This document shows positions 46,938-57,358 of a stretch of 64,000 bases of DNA, one piece after another. Positions within the stretch are counted from its first letter, which is position 1. Every line of letters starts with the position of its first letter. Source of the DNA: Elmis aenea (taxonomy: Eukaryota > Arthropoda > Insecta > Coleoptera > Elmidae); NCBI GenBank assembly GCA_947652605.1, contig OX393579.1, positions 2,170,001 through 2,234,000 of the forward strand, given 5' to 3'. Both the position numbers and the translations under genes were made by a program. Under the pieces are notes generated by a model, which was not told where the DNA came from, did no database searches, and saw only the letters and a program-made list of their open reading frames with translations.

Positions 46938-47915
46938 TAAATACGGTTTCTATGGTATAAATATAAATGTAATAATATAAATGTTAAGCTACGGCTATAA
47001 GACAGGCCGATAGAACACCTGTTTAAGTTAATAGATCAAGTGCTTAGTGCAGATAGCGCGCGCATCGCGTCTCAATTGTTGTAATTAAGTACGCACGCTG
47101 TCAACATCACCCCCAAGTTGATTTACTCGTAATTAATGTTAATCTCGCGTAATAACTGTGTTGTGTTAGTGAAAATTATTCGCGAAGTGTTAAATTATCG
47201 GTAGGAAGTGTTTGCAAAAGTCCCGATATTCCGTAAATCGAAATAACTCATGTTTTATAAACTTTGCAAAATCAGCTGACGTATGCGGCGTCCCTACGGG
47301 AGCCGGGTACAAATCCTGATCGCAGGATAGCGACACTGACCACTAAATGCAGTGAAATGACGTTGCATTCATAATGATAATTGATGCAGTTGCGGAAATG
47401 ACGAGACAAAAACTATTTTGATAGTGTTTTTGGTATTTTAAGCGTGTATTGTGTGATTTTCGCAACATTTGCGTGCGTTTGTTCGGAAATGGCTTAGCCT
47501 CAGATGATGTAACCTGAATATTTTGATGAAAGGTAGGTCAATTTTGACTCAAAAATTGATTTTAAAGTTTAAACTTGTATTTCGAAGCTGATTGACTTGA
47601 TAAAGCCGCTTTAAGTAAACAATTTTGCAACAATTTTACTTTAGGAGAAAACTTAAAAGCGGTTTATGAATGATTTAGGCTGATTTATAAACTGTAATTG
47701 ACATGTTCCGTGTTTTTTTTTTGCTTTGAAACAAATTTTAGTTTTGTTTGGCGGTTAATAAATTTATGTATTGAAAGTGTTGTGATAAAAGGGAGTGTAA
47801 AATGTATGCCTTCTCACTGTATCTTTGCGGTACAAACAGGGCCGGTTAAGTGTAAAAAATTATAGGCTGTTTCTAGACGAACCAAAGACGGTAATGCATT
47901 GCATAGGTTATTTAT
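46938..47915 (+). repeat. Duplication unit, copy 3 (shorter, partly decayed)
   Basis: Up to about 47420 it is almost identical to copies 1 and 2. From there on it is clearly more diverged, lacks a large part of the intron-like sequence (joining text like 38190 to text like 39065) and ends in a satellite monomer (GACGAACCAAAGACGG). This is the oldest copy by its downstream half and the youngest-looking by its leader. Confidence 0.8.
47489..47532 (+). pseudogene. Broken first exon, copy 3
   Basis: The ATG and the AG|GTAGGT donor remain, but codon 3 is TAG and the TAC codon has become TAA. The exon cannot encode the peptide of copies 1 and 2. Confidence 0.65.
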
Positions 47916-48260
47916 CTGAAAAAAATTCCCAGGGTATAGACTTGGAACTTTTTAAAAACTCTGAGGAGTTGTAAAAAATATTTTTGATTGGTTTTAGATC
48001 AAAATGGTAGTCGTTTTGCATTGCATATATGTTGTTTAACAATGCTACAAACAATGAAGCCAATTACCTATTTTTTTATGTTTTGGCTAATACTTTTCCA
48101 AGGAAATACTGTGCAGTTTTGTAAAAAAATTGAGCAATAAAAAATATTTTTAATCGCTTTTTGAACGAATTGGTAGTAGGTACAAGGTACAAGGAATAAA
48201 GCCAATTGCTAGCATTTTTCATATTTGTCTGCCAAATTTTAAAAACTTAATAGTTGGTAG
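47916..48260 (+). repeat. Two satellite monomers downstream of cassette copy 3
   Basis: AGGAGTTGTAAAAAATATTT near 47966 and GAGCAATAAAAAATATTTTT near 48132 are about 166 bp apart. Each is followed by the CG-TTTT-GA block and a GCCAATT..ATTTTTNATRTTT block. Confidence 0.6.
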
Positions 48261-49366
48261 GAATCCCAGATTAATAAGAACAAATATAAAAACAATATCT
48301 AGGCTAAATTGTTGATTGTTGGTGCTCCACCAGGGGATTTAATATGGCACATTTTTATAATCGATACAGATGAATGCTGTAATCTTTTCAGTGGTGTAAA
48401 ACTTACATTCGCTTTCATTTTCTGTGCAGTTGTAGATACACCACTCGCTTTTAGAACGTTTTAATATTCTTTTAAATATTGTATAAATAGAAATTGGAGT
48501 CTTGTGTTGTATTTTCGTAACCTGAAAACACCGAACAAAATTATTGATGTACATTTTAAAGCTGAATAAATTTAAATGTTAAAGGAGTTTTTTGTAGGCA
48601 TGTTCTGCTTTCGCAAATCTACATCAAAATTTTATATAACGTCGTTAAAATTGCCTCATAAGGTCCGTATGCGAGCATACACATTATTATAAAGTAAAAG
48701 CACAAGATAACAAGTTTGTAAGCGCAAATAATTTATGAAACAAACGAAAATTTCCTACATCGAAAATCCCTTAGGTAGGCTGCAAATCTGGTATAGTCAA
48801 CAAGTGGAAAATTTCTGTTTTAAATTCCAAATAATAGGATTCCTAAAATGAATACGTAAAAAGGTTTGCAGAGATGAGCATCTCGTAAAGCTGGAGAATG
48901 ACAACCAATCATTTTAATTCTACTGTAGAATTCAGTTCTCTGTGTATTCGCGATTTATTATTAATTCTTGGGGGTTCTTCTGGCTTTAACCAACATTTTT
49001 TTTGTTCCTTATGCTTGTTACAAATGATTTTAATGTCATAGCATCTAAAACAAACGTTACTCAAAAAATACAATACTTAAACAGCGTAGAATGAAAAACA
49101 AAAAGAAGGTTTTAACAGTCATTCGATTAATTAATTAATTATTATAGTTAAAACAAAAAAATCAAGTATCAAGTTTAGAAGACGCACACCTAAAGTTTTA
49201 TGTTCTGCTCAAATTTTTCTTTTGTATTTGCTGGTACAAAAGTAGGTAATTAATAAGTTTAACTCTCATACAATTATTTTTATTTTCTTTGAAAAGGCTA
49301 TCAATTAATTTAAAATTTAATTTTCATTACATTTATATAAATAAGTTATAAGTTAATTTATTAATC
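48261..49366. other. Unassigned stretch with one weak minus-strand frame
   Basis: A minus-strand frame of 71 codons (48554-48339) contains a splice-acceptor-like TTTTCAG and a cysteine-bearing tail (SEWCIYNCTENESEC). It matches nothing I know and could be chance. Nothing else was recognised. Confidence 0.3.
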
Positions 49367-49374
49367 ACTTTAGT

Positions 49375-49649
49375 CAGTGGTTTCCAACCGTTTTGTACCT
49401 CCGCCCCCCTTTTTCATTAAAAAAAAATTTGCGCCCCCCTCACTTTTCGTAACAATCTAATTTCATAAATATTGTTCTCATATAATAATTGTTTAAAGGG
49501 CTGCAAAGCAATATACCATATTCTGTATAAATAAAGTTATTTTTGTTTGTTTTTATGCAAAGATGATATTTTGGTAACAGTTGCGCGCCCCCCTTGCAAT
49601 AGTCACGCGCCCCCCTAGGGGGGCGCGCCCCACAGGTTGGAAACCACTG
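49375..49649. mobile_element. 275-bp hAT-type MITE
   Basis: Ends CAGTGGTTTCCAACC and GGTTGGAAACCACTG are perfect inverted repeats. Flanks ACTTTAGT (49367-49374) and ACTTAAGT (49650-49657) form an 8-bp duplication with one mismatch. GC-rich inner ends (CCGCCCCCC, GCGCGCCCC) are as in the hAT MITEs at 31960 and 39286. Noncoding. Confidence 0.9.
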
Positions 49650-49657
49650 ACTTAAGT

Positions 49658-52261
49658 GCTTTCATTAATAATTTCTTAAAGCAATGCTAGATCAGTTCCG
49701 GACTCGTTTTTTTCAGTACTAATCTTATTTATTTATCTACCTTTATAATACTACTAGTACTAGTCTACTAGTAAAGGAAGTAGAGCTTTAAAATTTGTCT
49801 AGAATTTTAAAGAAATCCTTCACAAAAAGAGTCATTGATTTTTTAATAAATTATGTTATTAATAATTTTTTGGATATTCCAAAAAATTGTAAAGTATTAA
49901 TTTTTTAATAGATAAATAAATAACTACCTACTGATAAAGAGACAAGAGTTTGGGAAATTGTCAAGGATTTTTAAGACATCATTAATAAAAAAAAAACTGA
50001 TTTTTAATAAATTCTATTAAAAATTTCATTGATTTTTCCAGAAAATTTTAAAGTGTGAATTTTTAATTTCGTTTAATCGAGCTATGATAAAAATTCAATT
50101 CGTCCCAAGTTGCAGCTTGGCTGTAAAGCCTATACAAAAATCTATATTGAAATAGTCCATATTTGCAAACTGTTATCAATAATCAATCGTTTACTGTAAT
50201 TCAAAAATGTGCGTGTAAATATTTGGCAAGGCATAGAATACACCTACACATGTTATGGAAATCGATACTTTGTCGGGGATGATAAAAGTAAATTTAATGT
50301 ACGGAAATTGATTGAATTTCCTAGAATGCAAGAATTTTTTATTGCTAAAATTTTATTTACATTTCTGCTGAACAATTTTGTTAATGCTTTTGTTCAAAAC
50401 GTTTTTACTTAAAGACAATTAAAGGGGAAACATGATACGAAAAAGTTTCGTCAAATGAGTTCGCCCTATTCCATGTTCAATATTTTTAGTCACAGTTTCT
50501 GCAATATTTCTTTGAAAGTAAGTATTGTATTTGTACATTCAGTACCTGTTTAATATTCATAGTGTTTTTAAAAGTATTACAAGATAAAATGCTATATGTT
50601 TTTAGCTTTAGACAGGATTAATAGATTTTGATCAAATGACAATTACTTTAAAAAAATCTTAAACCACTACCTAATCTTGGGTATTTTAACAAATTGTTAT
50701 ATTTTGTATACCTCAACAAACTTTTGATTATCTTTAAGCACATAAAATTGTAGTGAATAGCATTTCACTATAGAAATAAACCATTAATACTATTTCTTAA
50801 ATTTTTAATAATACAAGATTTACTTACTAAAATATATAAATAAATAAGTATATCTTAGAAAATAAAACCTTAAATAATAAGCTGTATGAAATTCACTATT
50901 AAAAGATTAGCTTAGTATTTATTTAGTCATGAGTCTTTCTACTGTTAGGTGTAGGGAAGCTGTTGAGTTGTGTTGTGCTTAATTTTTTTTTCATGTTTGT
51001 CTGTCTTGTGCTAGCTTTTTTTATGTCTTTCCATTTGATGTTTCTATCTGTTGCTCCTTTTTTAGCTTAGTAAAAATAACTTAAATTAAATATTACTTTC
51101 TTTATTCTTAAAGGATCTTTTGTGAAAAATCTAGACTAGATTTAAAACTCTTGTCTTTTGATCAGATGCGGTCTTATTTATTTGATAAGCGATTTCTAAT
51201 TGGGATTATTAATATTAATAAATGAAAATTAAAAAATTATCTCAAATAGGTTCTATTAAAATTATTTAGAAACGTTTTGAAAACCACACCTGACGAATTG
51301 ATTTAATTTTAATCGCGTAATTCTCGATGCTGTGTTTGAATGAAAGGGACATGTGGCAAGTTAAACAGCTCAGATCTTAAACCACAAACATAGTTCAGTT
51401 CACTTAACCTTCAATTGTGATTCCGTGGTTTGTTGCAAGTTTACTTGAGATGATAAAGGTTCTTGTACAGTATTAGTACCCGTTACGTTAACACCTTTCC
51501 CACTGGGTTAAGCCATATTTTGCGCAATTCTTTTTTTTTTTTTCGTTTTTCTTCAAGAGTATTAACTTCGAATACACGCTTCTCTCAATAAAAAAAACAA
51601 CAATTTCTTTGCGCCTCAGTTTACAGAAATGTATCGCTGAAACGGAGATAATTGAAAACTTTCGCCTCCTTATAAAGGATTCGTCCTATTCTTCGTGGCT
51701 TAAGAACATTGATGAGAAATTCTTACCGCCATGCCCGGCCTTTTTTATTCCCCCGCTTTTCGACGAAACTAAAATTGAGAACTTATAAATATAACAGCGA
51801 CTCTCAGCCGTCCGCGATTCTGAAGCCGCTGTACGTAAACCCATCCGAACTTTATTGAATTGAATTGCGAATGGATTTGAATCATAATAAAACAGAAACT
51901 TATATTTTAATTCAAACCCTCGTTGAATGATTAATTGTGGAATGTTGAAAGTTTCGTTAAAAGTGTGCTTGAAATGGGGAAATTTATTATCACCCCATAT
52001 GGGCTACAGCGTTGACTGTGTTGTTGAGGTTTGTCATTTTTAAACATGGCCATGTTCGAAATTGTACGAATCGTGTAGTTTTTATGACAGGTTTTCCTAA
52101 CTGTGCTCAATCAAGCATCGAAATATTAATAACAAGGAATTTAAAATACGAGTTTTCACGGCAGAAATATTAATTTTAAAATTTGCTGATTCAGAATTCT
52201 GTTTTATTTTTACCAGTATTCACTTAAAAGGGCACTTAATTAAAGTGCTTTATGTATTACC
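49658..52261. other. 2.6-kb stretch, no recognised gene
   Basis: A palindromic cluster CTAGTACTAGTCTACTAG lies at about 49752-49769. 51600-51860 is GC-richer, with TTATAAATATAAC at about 51784 followed by CTCTCAGCCGTCCGCG: a possible TATA promoter, but no following frame is seen. The 67-codon frame at 50209 is unrecognised. Confidence 0.4.
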
Positions 52262-52356
52262 CTAGAAAAGGTTATAGTCTTGGAACTTTATAACAAATTT
52301 CGAAGAGCTCTCAGGCAGTTTCTGAACAAACCAAAGGTGGAAATGCATTTCCTAGG
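52262..52356 (+). repeat. Satellite monomer, left half (split by hAT)
   Basis: GGTTATAGTCTTGGAACTTT, GAAGAGCTCT, TCTGAACAAACCAAAGGTGG and ATGCATTTCCTAGG follow the monomer order. The unit resumes at 54090. Confidence 0.7.
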
Positions 52357-54089
52357 CAGGGACGGCTCTAGGGTAGTCGGCGCCCTGCTGCGAAGTTCTC
52401 TTATAGCCCCCCCCCCCTCTATATATATTTAAAAACAAAAGTGGCTAATTTTCGGGTAATAAAAATAATAAAAATATAATATTGTTATTAATAATTTAAT
52501 TTAATATAAATCTTTATAGAGTATGTAATGGAATTAATTACATAAAACACTACATAAGTAGGTACTAAGTAGTATACTTAAAACAAAACGGATTTACTCT
52601 TATTATAAATTCTTAAATTCTTAACAAAATAAAATTTATAAGCAAACATAATATTAAAATTTTACTTTTCTGGCTTTTATGCTAGCAAATTTATCAATAA
52701 TTTCTTTAGTTATTTATAAAAAATTCGTAGAACAATGGTTACATTTTCAAATACACACTCCAAATTGTTGGCACAAATAAAATTTAATATGTCAATTGTA
52801 TCTGAATAAGTATTAAGATCTACAAAGGCACCAAAAAACCTTTAATTCATCAAATAATTCTAATGCACTTAAATCCTTGTCTGTACCATCCGTAAGCATA
52901 CTTCCGATATTGTTACAATGTTTTCTAAAAATTTCTTTGTCCATATTTTTTATCTCTTTGATATCGTAAAAAAAATAAAATTATCATTGTGATTTTTAAG
53001 TTGGCTAAATCTTTCTTCTAAAGAGTTCAGTACTGTAGTATTTAAAATAACATTGAAAAAAAGATATTTTAAATTTATCTTTAGGACCAATCGGTGTTTC
53101 ATCGGCAGATTCGTAACTAAATTGTTTCTTTATATTACGTCTTCGTACATTTTTTGACGGAATAAATTTTGGTGCAATTTCTAACTCTGTAGCTAGTTCT
53201 TTTGCAGATTCCAAAATTTCATTAAAACCTTTATCTGTTCTTAATTCCTTTATGAAACATATTAATTCGTCTAATGCAACTAATGCACTTTTTAAATGTT
53301 GCTTAACACCTTGTAAAATTTTGCTTAACACATTTAATCTGTTAAATACTTCATACTATAAAATAGTAGAACAAATAAATTTAAAATTTTTAATTTTTTT
53401 AGCTAAACTTTGTGCCTCATGTCGACTTTGTAGCCGTTATTATTATTATCTGTCTATTAATGCGTCGTATATTTTCGTATCTTAATGGTCGCAGTGCTTC
53501 AACTCTAGATTCCAATCTAGTTGCAGATGAAGGTCTTAATGTTAATTTTGATAAATTCTTTTTTAAAATGTCCCACCTTTTAGTAGAACTACAAAAAAAA
53601 AATTAAAGTTCTTGAATAAAGCCAAAAAAAAAACTAATTGTTTCGACATTCATTTTTGCGGCATCATTCACAACTAAATTCAACGAATGTGCAGGCACGG
53701 AATAAAGAAAGCCCTGGGATTTAAATTTTGAATATGCTTTTGAACTCCTTTATTTTTACCTGTCATATTTGCGCCGTTATCGTAGCCTTGTCCTCTCATA
53801 TCACTTATATTTAAATTGAAATCACAGGGCTTTGCCCACTCTCTGATTAGCCGAGTTCTGTGTTGGCGCGCGGTTCAAATTTAGCCTCATCCATACTGGC
53901 TCGTATTTTAAATTTATTTTTATACTAGCTTATTTAAAATAAAATTCATTTTGACATTAAATTTGGTTGACATTTTAAAATTTAAAAAACAGCACACATT
54001 TTATTTAAAGAAATAATCTTGTAAGGCGCCCCCTTAAGGGGGCGCCCTGATGCTGGGCATCACTTGCATCATGCCTTGGGCCGGCCCTG
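52357..54089 (-). mobile_element. 1.7-kb hAT element with decayed transposase
   Basis: Ends CAGGGACGGC and GCCGGCCCTG are inverted, and TTCCTAGG is duplicated exactly at 52349-52356 and 54090-54097. Subterminal GGCGCCCTG words occur at both ends. It is inserted in a satellite monomer at almost the same position as the unrelated hAT at 39286. A run of 11-12 C lies at about 52408-52418. Confidence 0.92.
52654..53865 (-). pseudogene. hAT transposase, ZMYM1-like group, broken
   Basis: On the minus strand one reads REWAKPCDFNLNISD and MRGQGYDNGANMTGKNKGVQ, then LNPRAFFIP, a frameshift, AHSLNLVVNDAAK, RWDILKKNLSKLTLRPSSATRL, ESRVEALRPLRYE, then an open stretch of 108 codons (53331-53005) with GFNEILESAKELATELEIAP and VRRRNIKKQFSYE. 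A further frameshift leads to DIKEIKNMDKEIFRKH and IIDKFASIKARKV at the end. These follow the order of ZMYM1-like hAT transposases. The N-terminal zinc-finger part is missing, and the conserved SAERSFSKLK-type dimerisation block that should precede the last motif is deleted. Confidence 0.85.
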
Positions 54090-54300
54090 TTCCTAGGGTG
54101 TATTTAACATTTTCAGCTTATATAAAGACAATCCCAAAACAATTGATTACAAAAACAAATTGCAAGGTCTTTGAATTTTTTAGAAAACTTCGAGGAGTTG
54201 TAAAAAATTCTTTTAGGCCTTTAATCATAATTCCCATGTTATGAGAGATCAACTCCCAACTGTCTTGTTTAACATTGAAGACGTTCTTTGGTTTATTTAA
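54090..54300 (+). repeat. Satellite monomer, right half and next unit
   Basis: TTCCTAGGGTGTATTTAACA and AAAGACAATCCCAAAACAATT parallel 40757-40800. GAGGAGTTGTAAAAAATTCTTTTAGGCC continues into the next unit. Confidence 0.65.
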
Positions 54301-54744
54301 TTGAAACTGGCGAAAGCTTAATATTTTTCTCAGAACTGTCTATACTCGGAAGCACTAAGGGAACAAATTAAATTAGAAAAGTTTGCAAAGCTTTTCTGGG
54401 TAAATTCACGCCATTTATCTTCGAAATTCGTTCTGAATGTTTTCGTTAACGAAGTTAATGTCACAATCACAATCGCATACATGCGGTTGGGCATTGTAAT
54501 TCGATCGATAAAACGCAGTTTTTAATGTGGTTTACATAAACAAATACCTGTGAATTATAGCGAACTGGACAATACTGAAATAATGTAGACCAAATGTTTT
54601 ATTGGAACAATATAGATGATTTTTCGTTAATTTTGCGATGGTGTTTATAGTTTGCAAATAAACAACATAATATTTTTAGGGGCTACATTTTTTCTGAAGC
54701 TTTTGTGACTGTAAAATTAATTCATACTAGCATACTTATTTATT
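54301..54744. other. Unassigned stretch
   Basis: No gene or repeat was recognised. Confidence 0.4.
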
Positions 54745-54752
54745 GTTCAAAT

Positions 54753-55934
54753 CAGGGTTGAGCAGATTTAAATCAATTGATTTAAAACGATTTAAATTTT
54801 TAAAAAAATCATTGATTTAAATCAAGTGATTTTTAAAAAAAAATTATTAATTTAAATCACAGATTATATGACTACAATATAATATTAATTTATAATAAAA
54901 TAAAATTGTATTACTATTAGTAATTAAATACACGAAATGTTGAATAAACCATATCAATTTGCTCTTGTAAAGTAATATTCATTGTGGAAATGCAATAATT
55001 CAAAATATAAATGACAAGTTTTTGACGTTAGCGTAGTGAACAGTCAGTTTTTTCAATTTCCACGGCACTCTATTTGCTTCAATAACGATTTGAAAAAAAA
55101 TGTCGAATATCTCGAAAAGTATGAGTTTTGGGTATAGGACATACAAAATATGAAGCTCTTTTAAAGATGAATTCGATTACATAAAAAAATACAGGGGTTT
55201 GCATTTGAAAAAATCGAGTTACGAGCTTTTGAAAATCATGGAAGTTGCCACCTATTTATAAACACCCCTGTATGTGTGATTCAAATTTTTTCATATCGAG
55301 CGAACAGAGAAATTTTTTCTGCATGTCCATACCAAATTACAACTCTGTATTTCAAAATAACTTCAGGAGAATTTTTTAAATAAAGACTTCAAACATTGAA
55401 TAATTTAGAAAATATTTTTTTTTTACAACGCCGTATAAAAACCTGTAGTATTTTATATTGATGCAAAGCTAAAATTAAGGCGGTCAAAAATAATAAATAA
55501 AAAATTGGGTGTTGTATTTGAAATATAAAAGTTGCTATTAGTTCCAGAAAGGTGACTCGCCGTGTATATTTGAAAATATTTTTATTGTGTTGTTTAGAAA
55601 AAACTGTATAAAATAGCATTTGAATCAACTTCATATCTCAAGCCGTTTAGCCACAATCGACCGATCCCGCACTAATGACTCACCCTGTATATAATTAATT
55701 AAACCTCACCATTTAGCACTGATTTTTTCAAAATTCTTAATCATTATATTTCATTTTTCATTTTGAAAAAAAATCACCAATGAATTAAATATATTGATTA
55801 TTAAATATATTAGCACAAAACAGAAATAGCATGTGAATGTCACTAAATTCGATAATATGGTACATTTGATTTAAATCAAATAAATCGATGTTTTTTTTTT
55901 TTTTTTTTTTTAATCATGATTTTTATCCACCCTG
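54753..55934. mobile_element. hAT-type element with TGATTTAAATCA termini and nested foldback arm
   Basis: Left end CAGGGTTGAGCAGATTTAAA and right end TTTTTATCCACCCTG are imperfect inverted repeats. GTTCAAAT is duplicated exactly at 54745-54752 and 55935-55942. Both ends are rich in GATTTAAATC palindromes, so single strands would fold strongly. The middle (about 55015-55687) is foreign foldback-type sequence. Confidence 0.85.
55015..55687. mobile_element. Single arm of a mariner-type foldback element (related to family 1)
   Basis: The right end GACTCACCCTG|TA at 55677-55689 mirrors the family 1 start TA|CAGGGTGAGTC. A nested mini inverted unit TA|CAGGGGTTTGC...AAACACCCCTG|TA lies at 55194-55270, as in family 1. 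No matching left end is present. The left boundary is approximate. Confidence 0.6.
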
Positions 55935-55942
55935 GTTCAAAT

Positions 55943-57062
55943 TATATTTTAAACGCGCAAATATTTTTCGTTTTGCGTAAAGCACCTAACCAAAGGTCTT
56001 TGTTATCTTTCTAGTGTATAATTAATGTAATAGAACTAAATAGTCTAGCTTTTATTAAACTATCTGTATCTGACGCATTTTTTTTACGCGTGGCATAGGT
56101 AGGATTCCATCCTCAAATTAAGAGAAAATATTTGTCATTGTCTTGAAAATTAGGAATTTAGGCCGAGCAGATACGACAACTGGAAAATTTAATTTCGCGG
56201 CAACGCAAAGATCTTGTCTAAATTTTGTTAATGAAAAACTTTGTCCGTTTTTCTTTTCATTGTTACGGAATGCCGTTGTAATTTATAAAACTGTATCTGT
56301 GCCCACTCATTTTGTTTAGGATGTGTGATAACAATGCCTTTGTTATCGCGTGTTGAAATTGTGTTCATTTAGGCATAAATACTCTTGAAGTAGTTTTCAT
56401 TTGTGAAACAAGTACCCAAGTTGGTTGATTTTTGCTTAGCTGTATGCTGAAGTCAAGTTTATGTTATAAATAAATATTAACAATAATTACTTATTGTTAA
56501 GTTTTTCAATGCGTCAATATTTCAGTGGAAGTAGAAGATCAATCTTAAAATCCTACAAGTATAAACTTCGTTTTTCTCCTTGAATACAAACCAACGTTTT
56601 AGCGAAAGTTTAAGTAATGAAATACTTTGGTTAATAGATGAGTTTTACGACGAAAGTTGGAACTAAACGAAATGTAATCTATAAATTACACAGAATTTAT
56701 TTGACACATTCTTTTGCCTCCGTTTTTTATAGCCCATTATCTTTTCGCAATAAATTAATCTTAAAAACGCATTCATAAGTTTCTACTGGCGTTTGTGTTC
56801 TGTTAGAAGTAAGTTGGTATAATTTTAAAGTTTGTAGTTGAACAAACGGCTCCCGTAAAGTTGTGTGAGCTAGAATATGCAATTCCAGCGCTTGTCAGGA
56901 AAAAGAACATTTATCATATTTAATAGAAACGTTACTGGGCTAGTTTGTTCAAGAATTTTAATAGCTAAATGCTTTTAGTTTGTAATAACTGACTTTATTT
57001 GATGCCTTAGTTTTTGTGGTATATCAAAAGTGTTTAACTGTGTCTGTTTTATTTTGTTTCAG
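55943..57062. other. 1.1-kb stretch, no recognised gene
   Basis: AT-rich with no homology seen. It ends in a pyrimidine-rich run (TGTCTGTTTTATTTTGTTTC) before the candidate acceptor at 57062. Confidence 0.4.
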
Positions 57063-57209
57063 CACTGGTTGACCATGGGATGTATTCCTGAACGGATGGA
57101 TGGATGGACTTTGGACATCTTTATGTTTGGTAGAGGATGAAGATAGGAAGAAGTGATCCGAGCTAAAGCCAAACTCCAGGAACAAAGCGAAGGACTAAGC
57201 ACACAAAAG
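57063..57209 (+). other. Candidate noncoding exon (147 bp)
   Basis: A pyrimidine tract and TTTCAG end at 57062. The following 147 bp are GC-richer and end AAAAG|GTAGTT, an acceptable donor. All three plus-strand frames contain stops, so it could only be an untranslated or long noncoding RNA exon. The minus strand is open through the whole interval (74 codons, unrecognised), which is the alternative reading. Confidence 0.25.
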
Positions 57210-57358
57210 GTAGTTATCTTAAGGTTCTTAAGCATGACTTTGGTAATAACAAAGCATCTCCGAAAGCGATGTAACAACTTCAAAATTTTAACCTTTCCAT
57301 TCTATTTGATTCTTTGATAACATCTTACTCTGTGATAAATTCATTTTGATAACAAATA

